Program-made: the position numbers and the translations under genes
Source: an uncultured Candidatus Melainabacteria bacterium
Lineage (GTDB): Bacteria; Cyanobacteriota; Vampirovibrionia; Gastranaerophilales; Gastranaerophilaceae
Reading direction: 5' to 3'
NCBI GenBank assembly: GCA_946622835.1
Contig: CAMOQI010000006.1
Span: 1 to 14,238 of the forward strand
DNA: 14,238 nt
Notes under the pieces: model-generated
The model's input: only the letters and a program-made list of their open reading frames with translations
Databases searched by the model: none
What the model was told of the DNA's origin: nothing
Shown here: positions 6,294 to 12,262 of the stretch, one piece after another
Layout: each line of letters begins with the position of its first letter
How positions within the stretch are numbered: the first letter of the stretch is position 1

Positions 6294-8030
6294 ATGAAAA
6301 TGTCACAATTATTCGTACAAACACTGAGAGAAACACCATCAGATGCTGAAGTTGTATCTCATCAACTGCTTGTACGTGCCGGTTATATAAGAAAATTAAC
6401 ATCAGGAGTTTATAACTTTTTACCCTTAATGTGGCGTGTATTAAAAAAAATAGAAACAATTATTCGCGACGAGATGGATAAAGCAGGTGCGCAAGAACTT
6501 TTAATGCCATTTGTTCAACCAAAAGAGCTATGGGAAGAATCAGGCAGATGGGGAGCCTACGGCGGTGAATTAATGAGATTAAAAGACCGCCATGGACGTG
6601 AAATGTGCCTTGGTCCGACTCATGAAGAAATTATAACAGCAATTGCCCGAGATGCTTTAAAATCATACAAACAGTTACCTGTTAATTTATACCAAATTCA
6701 ATCAAAATTCAGAGATGAGCGCAGACCTCGCTTTGGGCTTTTGCGAGGGCGCGAATTTATTATGAAAGATGCCTATTCTTTTGCCGCAACCCAAGAAGAT
6801 CTTGAAAAAGAATATCAAAACATGTGGCAAGCATATACGAATATATTTAATCGATGCGGACTTGATACAAAAGCCGTTCAATCTGATTCGGGTGCGATAG
6901 GCGGAAATGTTTCTCACGAATTTATGGTTATAACAGATACCGATGCAGGAGAAAACGACGTATTTTATTGTGATGATTGTGATTATGCCGCAAATTCAAA
7001 CCATGCAATCTCAAATCTAGCGGAGGCTGTGACAGACGGAAAAGAATATTTTAATAAAACCGAAATTATTCCAACTCCTAATTGCCACACAATAGAACAG
7101 CTGGCAGAATTCTTAAATATACCATCAACACTAATTTTAAAATCCTTAGTATACATAGTTGATAAAAAACCGATTATTGCATTAATACGGGCTGATAAAG
7201 CAGCAGAAGAAACCAAACTTTTAAATGCCATAGGCGGACTTGATATAAGAATTGCAACCTCTGAAGAAATAGCAGAACTTATGCAAAACCACGGATTTAG
7301 TGCAGTGCCCGGATTTATCGGACCTAAAGGGATGAATGATGTACAAATAATTGCCGATAACACAGTAAAAGATATGAAAAATTTTGTCGTCGGAGCGAAC
7401 CAAACAGATGTTCATATGGTAGGTGCAAACCTTTGCGATTTAGGAATGAGCGAATTAAAATATGCGGATATTCGTCTTGTTGAAGCAGGAGAACTCTGTC
7501 CTCAATGCGGTAAACCACTAAAGGTAACCCGAGGAATTGAAGTCGGAAATATTTTTCAATTGGGAACAAAATACTCTCAACCGATGAACGGAGTGTTCTT
7601 AGATGCAGAAGGGAAAGCAAAACCGTATATTATGGGATGTTACGGGATTGGCGTCACAAGAACAGCTGCTGCTGCGGTTGAAGCACACCATGACGAATGG
7701 GGAATAAAATGGCCTTTAGCAATTGCGCCATATCATGCTGTTGTTGTACCTGTAAGCGAAAACGATGAACAACAAGTTTCCGTTGCAAATGAGATATATG
7801 AAAAACTAAAATCAAACGGAGTTGAAGTTGTATTAGACGACAGAGCAGAACGCCCAGGTGTAAAATTTAAAGATGCTGACCTTATAGGTTTCCCGTTTAG
7901 AATTACGGTCGGAAAAACAATAACAGACGGCAATGTAGAATTTGTAACACGTGCAACCGGCGAAAAACAAGTTCTAACCCCAAATGAAGCAATAAGCATA
8001 ATCATTGAAACAGTAGAAAATACGAAATAA
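6294..8030 (+). CDS. proS: Prolyl-tRNA synthetase, bacterial type with editing insertion
   Basis: This 578-aa cytosolic class II synthetase charges tRNA-Pro with proline. From the ATG at 6294 it aligns with E. coli ProS from the first residues (MKMSQLFVQTLRETP, then AEVVSHQLLVRAG). Class II motif 1 is near RKLTSGVYNFLP (33-44). Motif 2 is YQIQSKFRDERRPRFG (133-148) and continues as REFIMKDAYSF. Motif 3 is the MGCYGIGVTR block (447-456), followed by the anticodon-binding domain to the end. Between motifs 2 and 3 lies the YbaK-like editing domain (about 220-400), which clears Ala-tRNA-Pro. Two CxxC pairs, CDDC (226-229) and CPQC (402-405), flank that insertion; E. coli ProS lacks them, and they may hold a zinc ion. 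The gene appears single, between an extended -10 promoter and a hairpin terminator. Confidence 0.97.
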   Translation: MKMSQLFVQTLRETPSDAEVVSHQLLVRAGYIRKLTSGVYNFLPLMWRVLKKIETIIRDEMDKAGAQELLMPFVQPKELWEESGRWGAYGGELMRLKDRHGREMCLGPTHEEIITAIARDALKSYKQLPVNLYQIQSKFRDERRPRFGLLRGREFIMKDAYSFAATQEDLEKEYQNMWQAYTNIFNRCGLDTKAVQSDSGAIGGNVSHEFMVITDTDAGENDVFYCDDCDYAANSNHAISNLAEAVTDGKEYFNKTEIIPTPNCHTIEQLAEFLNIPSTLILKSLVYIVDKKPIIALIRADKAAEETKLLNAIGGLDIRIATSEEIAELMQNHGFSAVPGFIGPKGMNDVQIIADNTVKDMKNFVVGANQTDVHMVGANLCDLGMSELKYADIRLVEAGELCPQCGKPLKVTRGIEVGNIFQLGTKYSQPMNGVFLDAEGKAKPYIMGCYGIGVTRTAAAAVEAHHDEWGIKWPLAIAPYHAVVVPVSENDEQQVSVANEIYEKLKSNGVEVVLDDRAERPGVKFKDADLIGFPFRITVGKTITDGNVEFVTRATGEKQVLTPNEAISIIIETVENTK

Positions 8031-8056
8031 AAAGAGGCTGAAAATCAGCCTCTTTT
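8030..8056. terminator. Bidirectional intrinsic terminator after proS
   Basis: AAAAGAGGCTGA (8030-8041) pairs perfectly with TCAGCCTCTTTT (8045-8056) across an AAA loop, giving a 12-bp stem with an A-run on one side and a T-run on the other. It starts at the last base of the proS stop. Read from the minus strand it ends in five T residues, so it would also stop transcripts coming leftward from 8155. Confidence 0.9.
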
Positions 8057-8077
8057 AAACCGGATACAAAACCTATT

Positions 8078-8155
8078 TTATCTTATACCCTTACCGCCGT
8101 TTGCATAAAATTCTCTTATATCTTGATACGTAACCGGTCGTCTTAATTCAGCCAT
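8078..8155 (-). CDS. Possible 25-aa peptide ORF, unrecognised
   Basis: On the minus strand an ATG at 8155 opens 25 codons that end in TAA, starting MAELRRPVTYQD and ending ANGGKGIR. The composition is mixed and protein-like rather than low complexity, and a terminator active in this direction lies 21 nt past its stop. Against it, no ribosome site precedes the ATG, and a TATAAT (8164-8159) sits too close to act as its -10 unless the mRNA starts further in. I know no homologue. It could be a small protein, the remnant of a larger gene or chance. Confidence 0.25.
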   Translation of the reverse strand: MAELRRPVTYQDIREFYANGGKGIR

Positions 8156-8157
8156 AT

Positions 8158-8182
8158 CATTATATTTTTGGTCAATATAATG
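8158..8182. repeat. Perfect 8-bp inverted repeat between divergent small ORFs
   Basis: CATTATAT (8158-8165) and ATATAATG (8175-8182) are exact reverse complements with 9 nt between them. Each arm contains TATAAT on one strand, and the right arm includes the ATG of the + strand small ORF. It could be an operator or paired -10 elements, but the AT-rich arms make chance formation plausible. Confidence 0.4.
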
Positions 8183-8356
8183 GAACGATTACTTGAATGC
8201 TTGGATACTCCGTTAAATGAATTATTTAACGCGGAACACCTGCGCCCCACAAATGAACTCGTTGAGCAATTACACGAAATAATAAATTCCGTCAAAGATG
8301 ATAGCGACAAGATTGAAGAACTTTATAAGGTTGTCAAAGCTATTGTCACAATTTAA
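8180..8356 (+). CDS. Small acidic helical protein of unknown function
   Basis: This is a 58-aa ORF from the ATG at 8180; a longer version could start at TTG 8168. I recognise no family. The sequence is rich in Leu, Glu, Asp and Lys with regular hydrophobic spacing (LLECLDTPLNELF near the start, then LVEQLHEII and KIEELYKVVKAIV), so two or three amphipathic helices are likely, perhaps a helical hairpin or small coiled coil. No signal peptide or membrane segment is seen. No convincing ribosome site precedes either start, which weakens the call. It lies in the gap between proS and panD on the same strand, and its end overlaps nothing; the panD promoter begins just after its stop. Confidence 0.45.
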   Translation: MERLLECLDTPLNELFNAEHLRPTNELVEQLHEIINSVKDDSDKIEELYKVVKAIVTI

Positions 8357-8360
8357 ATTA

Positions 8361-8387
8361 TTTACCTTATTTTGTTTGTAGTATAAT
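8361..8387 (+). promoter_or_regulatory. Putative promoter for panD
   Basis: A consensus TATAAT (8382-8387) follows TTTACC (8361-8366) with a rather short 15-nt spacer. A start near 8394 would give an mRNA leader of about 11 nt that begins at the GAGG ribosome site (8395-8398). Confidence 0.55.
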
Positions 8388-8404
8388 ATACTCAGAGGTA
8401 AATT

Positions 8405-8761
8405 ATGTTACTTGAGTTTTTACATTCAAAAATACACAGAGCAACCGTCACTGATGCAAATCTAAACTATGTCGGTTCAATAACTATTGACAGCGCACTG
8501 CTTAAAGCTGCAAATATTCAAGAATGGCAAAAAGTTGAAATCTTAAATGTCAACAATGGAGAAAGATTTCAAACCTATGTTATAAAAGGAGAGGAAAATT
8601 CCGGACAAATTTGTCTTAACGGCGCTGCTGCCAGAAAAGTTCAAAAAGGGGATAAAGTTATTATTGTTACGTACGCTCATCTTGATAGAACAGAAATTAA
8701 CGAATTTAAACCATCCATCGTTATTGTTGATGATAACAATAAGATAATTGAACAAAAGTAG
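8405..8761 (+). CDS. panD: Aspartate 1-decarboxylase (pyruvoyl enzyme)
   Basis: This 118-aa cytosolic enzyme converts L-aspartate to beta-alanine and CO2 for pantothenate and coenzyme A synthesis. It is made as a proenzyme that cleaves itself at Gly24-Ser25; Ser25 becomes the pyruvoyl cofactor. The sequence shows KIHRATVTDANLNYVGSIT (9-27) with the GS cleavage pair at exactly the E. coli positions. NGERFQTYVIKG (51-62) carries Arg54 and Tyr58, and LNGAAARKVQKGDKVII (71-87) carries Asn72. All key residues are intact. Length is slightly below the E. coli protein. GAGG lies 6 nt before the ATG. No panB or panC lies in the window, so the pathway is not clustered here. Confidence 0.97.
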   Translation: MLLEFLHSKIHRATVTDANLNYVGSITIDSALLKAANIQEWQKVEILNVNNGERFQTYVIKGEENSGQICLNGAAARKVQKGDKVIIVTYAHLDRTEINEFKPSIVIVDDNNKIIEQK

Positions 8762-8776
8762 AATCAACTTAATATA

Positions 8777-8805
8777 TTGACCTTTTATGCCAATATTTAT
8801 ATAGT
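8777..8805 (+). promoter_or_regulatory. Sigma-70 promoter for glnA
   Basis: TTGACC (8777-8782), a 17-nt spacer and TATAGT (8800-8805) make the best two-box promoter in the window. The expected start near 8812 gives a leader of about 30 nt. ATAGTTAAA is repeated directly at 8801-8809 and 8812-8820, an 11-bp period across the -10 and the start point, and might serve a regulator. No GlnR or NtcA consensus box was seen. Confidence 0.75.
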
Positions 8806-8832
8806 TAAAGAATAGTTAAAAATTTGAGAAAA

Positions 8833-8837
8833 GAGGG
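8833..8837 (+). promoter_or_regulatory. Ribosome binding site fixing the glnA start
   Basis: GAGGG lies 4 nt before the ATG at 8842. The frame is open to a TTG at 8824, but that codon lies upstream of this site and has no ribosome site of its own. Confidence 0.75.
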
Positions 8838-8841
8838 TTTA

Positions 8842-10206
8842 ATGACAGATTTTAAATATACAAGATTAGACGGAAGACAGTTTACTAAAGATGATATTGA
8901 AGGTTTTATAAAAGAATACAATATCAAATTTATAAGACTTCAGTTTGTTGATATAAACGGTCAGGTAAAGAATATGACCATCCCTTCCGAGCATATCGAA
9001 AAAGCATTAAACAATGAAATAATGCTTGACGGTTCGTCAATAAAAGGTTTTAGAAGCATAGAAACATCCGATATGTTTTTCCATCCTGATATTAACAGTT
9101 TTCAAATTTTACCTTGGAGAAATAAAGACGGAGTTAATGCCGCAAGATTAATTTGTGATATTTATAACGCTGACGGCACCCCATTTGAAGGCTGCCCGAG
9201 ATGTAACCTTAAAAGGATTATGGAATCAGCAAAAAAACTCGGTTTTTCAATGAATATTGGGCCCGAAGCCGAATTCTTTCTGTTTTCTAAAGATGAAAAC
9301 GGAAATATCACAACAACCACTCAAGACCACGCGGGATACTATGATGCCGGTCCCGATGATTTAGGTGAAGACGTGAGAGCCGATATTGTTTTAACTCTTC
9401 AAGAAATGGGCTTTGATATAGAAGCGTCCCACCACGAAGGGGCTGACGGGCAACACGAAATTGATTTTAGATATGCAGATATTTTAACCGCAGCAGATAA
9501 CGTTACAACATTTAGAATAGCTGTAAAAGCAATTGCTGCACAACATAACCTGCATGCAACATTTATGCCGAAACCGATATTTGGAATTAACGGTTCGGGG
9601 ATGCACTGCAACGTTTCACTATTTAAAGATGGTAAAAATGCATTTTATGATGAAGACTCAGAATACCAACTTTCAGACGAGGCAAAATATGCAATAGGCG
9701 GTATGCTAAAACATGTTAAAAGTATTACCGCTATCACAAATCCCGTCGTAAACAGTTACAAACGCTTAGTCCCCGGATATGAAGCACCTGTATATTTGGC
9801 GTGGTCCTTGGCAAACAGAAGCGCACTTTTAAGAGTTCCGGCAAAACGCGGAGTATCCACAAGAGTAGAGTTGCGATCTCCTGATCCTGCTTGTAACCCG
9901 TATTTGGCCTTCGCTGCCATTTTAGAAAGCTGCCTTGACGGTATCAGAAACAAAATTGACCCGCCGGCTCCTGTTGAAAGTAACATCTACAAACTAACAT
10001 CAAAAGAACGTAAAAAACAAAGAATTGATTCTTTACCGGGCAGCCTTGCCGAAGCACTTGAGTGTATGGATAAATCTCTTGTAGCGCAGGCCGCTCTTGG
10101 AGAAAATATCTTTAAAGAATTTATGACATCTAAAAAGAAAGAATGGGAATCATTTAGAACTTATGTTTCTAAATGGGAACTTGATAGATATCTCGAAAAA
10201 TATTAA
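8842..10206 (+). CDS. glnA: Glutamine synthetase type I (alpha subtype)
   Basis: This 454-aa dodecameric cytosolic enzyme makes glutamine from glutamate, ammonia and ATP. Motifs in order: LDGSSIKGF (62-70), GPEAEFFLF (140-148) with metal-binding Glu residues, HHEGADGQHEIDF (197-209), INGSGMHCN (249-257) with the metal-binding His, GYEAPVYLAW (312-321), NRSALLRVP (325-333) and TRVELRSPDPACNPY (340-354). The loop where beta-type enzymes carry the adenylylated Tyr (NLYDLP) reads NIYKLTSKERK (381-391), and the beta-type insertion is absent. It therefore looks like GSI-alpha, which is not controlled by adenylylation but usually by feedback inhibition and repressors. The gene has its own promoter and terminator and is probably monocistronic. 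A CPRC pair sits at 118-121. Confidence 0.97.
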   Translation: MTDFKYTRLDGRQFTKDDIEGFIKEYNIKFIRLQFVDINGQVKNMTIPSEHIEKALNNEIMLDGSSIKGFRSIETSDMFFHPDINSFQILPWRNKDGVNAARLICDIYNADGTPFEGCPRCNLKRIMESAKKLGFSMNIGPEAEFFLFSKDENGNITTTTQDHAGYYDAGPDDLGEDVRADIVLTLQEMGFDIEASHHEGADGQHEIDFRYADILTAADNVTTFRIAVKAIAAQHNLHATFMPKPIFGINGSGMHCNVSLFKDGKNAFYDEDSEYQLSDEAKYAIGGMLKHVKSITAITNPVVNSYKRLVPGYEAPVYLAWSLANRSALLRVPAKRGVSTRVELRSPDPACNPYLAFAAILESCLDGIRNKIDPPAPVESNIYKLTSKERKKQRIDSLPGSLAEALECMDKSLVAQAALGENIFKEFMTSKKKEWESFRTYVSKWELDRYLEKY

Positions 10207-10207
10207 T

Positions 10208-10234
10208 AAAAAGGGCTCCAATCGGAGTCTTTTT
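10208..10234 (+). terminator. Intrinsic terminator after glnA
   Basis: AAAAAGGGCTCC (10208-10219) folds back on GGAGTCTTTTT (10224-10234) around an AATC loop; two G-T pairs are needed in the middle of the stem. It starts 2 nt after the glnA stop and ends in a T run. Confidence 0.8.
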
Positions 10235-10236
10235 AT

Positions 10237-10247
10237 TATGATATAAT
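10237..10247 (+). promoter_or_regulatory. Extended -10 promoter placing the start at the tatD ATG
   Basis: TATGATATAAT contains TGA plus the consensus TATAAT (10242-10247). The tatD ATG begins 7 nt after the box, where transcription would be expected to start, and no ribosome site lies between. No -35 is seen at 17 nt, where the glnA terminator hairpin lies. Confidence 0.65.
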
Positions 10248-10253
10248 ATTTTT

Positions 10254-11033
10254 ATGAAAAATCCTTTTATCATAAATACTCATTCGCACGCAAATATGCT
10301 TCGACAAACAAATATTGATGAGGCAATAAAAGCTGCACAAGATAATAAAATTATAACAATTGTTCCGTCAAGCACAGCGCAAGACATTTTTGATGTTGAT
10401 AAGTTTATACACAAATACGACAACGTATTCGGATATGTCGGAGTTTTCCCTGAAGAAGCAAAAACTTTCAGCAATAGAACGCTGTCCGATATGGAAAATA
10501 TCATCAAAAACAACCCTAAAATCATAGGAATAGGAGAAATCGGGCTTGACTATTATTGGGATAAAACATATAAAGAACTGCAAAAAGAAATCTTCATAAA
10601 ACAGATAGATTTTGCTAATCAAATGAATCTCCCAATTAACATACATTCTCGAGACTCCCACGGGGATACTCTTGATATTCTTAAAGAACATAACAAAAAT
10701 TCTATAGCAATAATGCACTGTTTTTCAGGAAGCCTTGAATTTGCTAAAGAGTGCATAAAAGAAGGGATTTATATTGCTCTTGGCGGGGTTGTAACATTTA
10801 AAAATGCAATAAAGGCGAAAGAAGTTGCTCAAGATATACCGTTAGAATATTTGCTTCTGGAAACTGATGATCCCTATCTTGCTCCTGTTCCGTTTAGGGG
10901 GAAAGAAAATCAGCCGGTTTATGTAAAATATGTTGCAGAATATATTGCAAAATTAAGAGGTACAACCGTCGACGAAATTGCAAAAATTACAACAGAAAAC
11001 GCTGAAAGGATTTTTAACCTAAATGCCAAATAA
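10254..11033 (+). CDS. tatD: TatD family metal-dependent hydrolase (probable DNase)
   Basis: This 259-aa protein is a TIM-barrel amidohydrolase of the TatD family; characterised members are Mg-dependent 3'-5' DNases. Metal ligands are visible as THSH (9-12), GEIGLDYYW (94-102) with Glu95, NIHSRD (129-134) with His131, MHCFSG (154-159) with His155, and LLETDDPYLAP (201-211) with Asp205. Two family positions differ: the usual D-T-H-x-H opens with Asn8 instead of Asp, and the GVHPH motif reads GVFPE (63-67), losing its His. The metal His and Glu residues themselves remain. The ATG at 10254 has no ribosome site and lies directly downstream of a perfect extended -10, so the mRNA may be leaderless. 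Its end overlaps tlyA by 11 bp. Confidence 0.93.
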   Translation: MKNPFIINTHSHANMLRQTNIDEAIKAAQDNKIITIVPSSTAQDIFDVDKFIHKYDNVFGYVGVFPEEAKTFSNRTLSDMENIIKNNPKIIGIGEIGLDYYWDKTYKELQKEIFIKQIDFANQMNLPINIHSRDSHGDTLDILKEHNKNSIAIMHCFSGSLEFAKECIKEGIYIALGGVVTFKNAIKAKEVAQDIPLEYLLLETDDPYLAPVPFRGKENQPVYVKYVAEYIAKLRGTTVDEIAKITTENAERIFNLNAK

Positions 11034-11835
11034 AGAACGTTTAGATAAATATTTAACAGATTTAGGTTATTTTGATACAAAAAGCAAAGCTGCATCAGCA
11101 ATTCTTGCAGGAAATGTCAAAATCAATGATGAATATATTACAAAAGCCGGCTTCCAAATAAATCCGAATAAAGAATATGATATCGTTGTAAAATCCATGC
11201 CTTACGTATCCAGAGGCGGTTTTAAATTAAAAAAAGCACTTGATACATTTAATTTTGACGTAAAAGAAAGAGTTTGCCTTGATGCGGGAGCATCAACAGG
11301 AGGTTTTACCGACTGCCTCTTACAAAACGGGGCAGGATTTGTTTACGCTGTTGATGTAGGATACGGACAATTGGATTGGAAAATTCGCTCAGATAAACGT
11401 GTGAAAACTATAGAAAAAACAAATTTAAAAAATTGCACACTGAAAGATATTTACAATCCAGAAGACGAAATTGCCAATCTTTTGGTTAGTGATTTATCTT
11501 TTATTTCCCTGACAAAAGTGCTTAAAAACCTTAAATCACTTCTAAATCCGGAATTTCATGAAATGATTTGTCTTATAAAGCCACAATTTGAGGCAGGAAA
11601 AGATAAAGTTGAAAAAGGCGGAGTTATAAAAAACCCCGCTACACACAATGAAGTAATTTCAAACATTGTTGAATTCGCAAAATCTCTGAATTACAGAATA
11701 AAAGGATTGACTTATTCCTCCATAAAAGGACCCGCAGGAAATATTGAATATTTAATATGGCTTGCGACAGATGGAGAAGACTCAGAATATAATATTTCAA
11801 GCATAATTAAAGACGCATTTAAAAATTTAAACTAA
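11023..11835 (+). CDS. tlyA: TlyA family rRNA 2'-O-methyltransferase (hemolysin A family)
   Basis: This 270-aa protein has an N-terminal S4 RNA-binding domain (about 4-60), then the linker PYVSRGGFKLKKAL (60-73) and a FtsJ/RrmJ-like SAM methyltransferase domain. Visible are the SAM loop CLDAGASTGGFTD (85-97), VDVGYGQLDWKIR (110-122), VSDLSF (155-160) with Asp157, LIKPQFEAGKDKVEKGGVI (184-202) with Lys186, and the closing Glu at 242. With Lys68 these make the expected K-D-K-E catalytic set. Family members 2'-O-methylate cytidines of 16S and/or 23S rRNA and affect capreomycin sensitivity; the length matches the longer type acting on both, though that is inferred. The start overlaps the end of tatD by 11 bp, and AAAGGA lies a distant 12 nt upstream, so translational coupling is likely. 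Confidence 0.95.
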   Translation: MPNKERLDKYLTDLGYFDTKSKAASAILAGNVKINDEYITKAGFQINPNKEYDIVVKSMPYVSRGGFKLKKALDTFNFDVKERVCLDAGASTGGFTDCLLQNGAGFVYAVDVGYGQLDWKIRSDKRVKTIEKTNLKNCTLKDIYNPEDEIANLLVSDLSFISLTKVLKNLKSLLNPEFHEMICLIKPQFEAGKDKVEKGGVIKNPATHNEVISNIVEFAKSLNYRIKGLTYSSIKGPAGNIEYLIWLATDGEDSEYNISSIIKDAFKNLN

Positions 11836-11839
11836 AATA

Positions 11840-12262
11840 CTAAAACAGGATTTGCGGCTTTTTATCCAAATTTATCTCAATAAATTTAAATATATTTAAA
11901 ACAATCCCCGGTTGAAAATAATAATTTCCGTCAGCAGGAGTAATTCTCAAAAGTCCTTGATTTCTATTAACATTTGAGACTGACGCCAAAAACGGCTTAT
12001 TAACCGCCGTGAATAACACATACCCTGACCTTGATTGTATTTCATGTATCTCAAAACGATTAGCATTAATTGCAGAAAGTGTTAAGAAAAACAATGAAAC
12101 GTTATCCGTATTAAAAACTTTATAACAATTTTCAAAAGGGACATTTTGAGCAGTAATCAAAGTACTAAGGCTCATTTGTTCTCCAACACAATATGCCGGA
12201 GATGAAAACGTTAACATCAAAAAACATGTAATACATATAATTTTTTTTATGATTCTTGCCAT
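11840..12262 (-). CDS. Small secreted protein of unknown function
   Basis: This 140-aa protein is unrecognised. Residues 1-26 form a signal peptide: MARIIKK, a hydrophobic stretch to about residue 18, then SSPAYC. The Cys at 26 is preceded by Tyr, so it is not a proper lipobox. The mature part (about 114 aa) has alternating polar and hydrophobic residues, suggesting beta strands, and ends NLDKKPQILF. No catalytic motif is seen. The ATG at 12262 lies inside the last codons of polA (16-bp overlap), and AGGTGA sits 3 nt before it, so it is probably translated by coupling at the end of the polA mRNA. Its stop is 4 nt from the end of convergent tlyA, with no hairpin in between. Confidence 0.75.
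   Translation of the reverse strand: MARIIKKIICITCFLMLTFSSPAYCVGEQMSLSTLITAQNVPFENCYKVFNTDNVSLFFLTLSAINANRFEIHEIQSRSGYVLFTAVNKPFLASVSNVNRNQGLLRITPADGNYYFQPGIVLNIFKFIEINLDKKPQILF

Noticed and set aside
6983..7363. 126-codon open frame on the minus strand opposite proS
   Set aside because: It lies wholly within a certain coding gene and its product looks like an antisense shadow, with no family resemblance. The same holds for the other antisense frames inside trkA, proS, glnA and tatD.
8158..8182. Divergent promoters formed by the two TATAAT arms of the inverted repeat
   Set aside because: Neither arm has a -35 or TG extension, and both boxes lie too close to the proposed start codons (one overlaps the ATG) to produce a normal mRNA.
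8824..8841. glnA starting at TTG 8824
   Set aside because: The GAGGG ribosome site lies between this TTG and the ATG at 8842, and the extra six residues are not part of the family.
12185..12190. Lipoprotein lipobox at Cys26 of the small secreted protein
   Set aside because: The residue before Cys is Tyr, not Gly, Ala or Ser, so signal peptidase II processing is unlikely.
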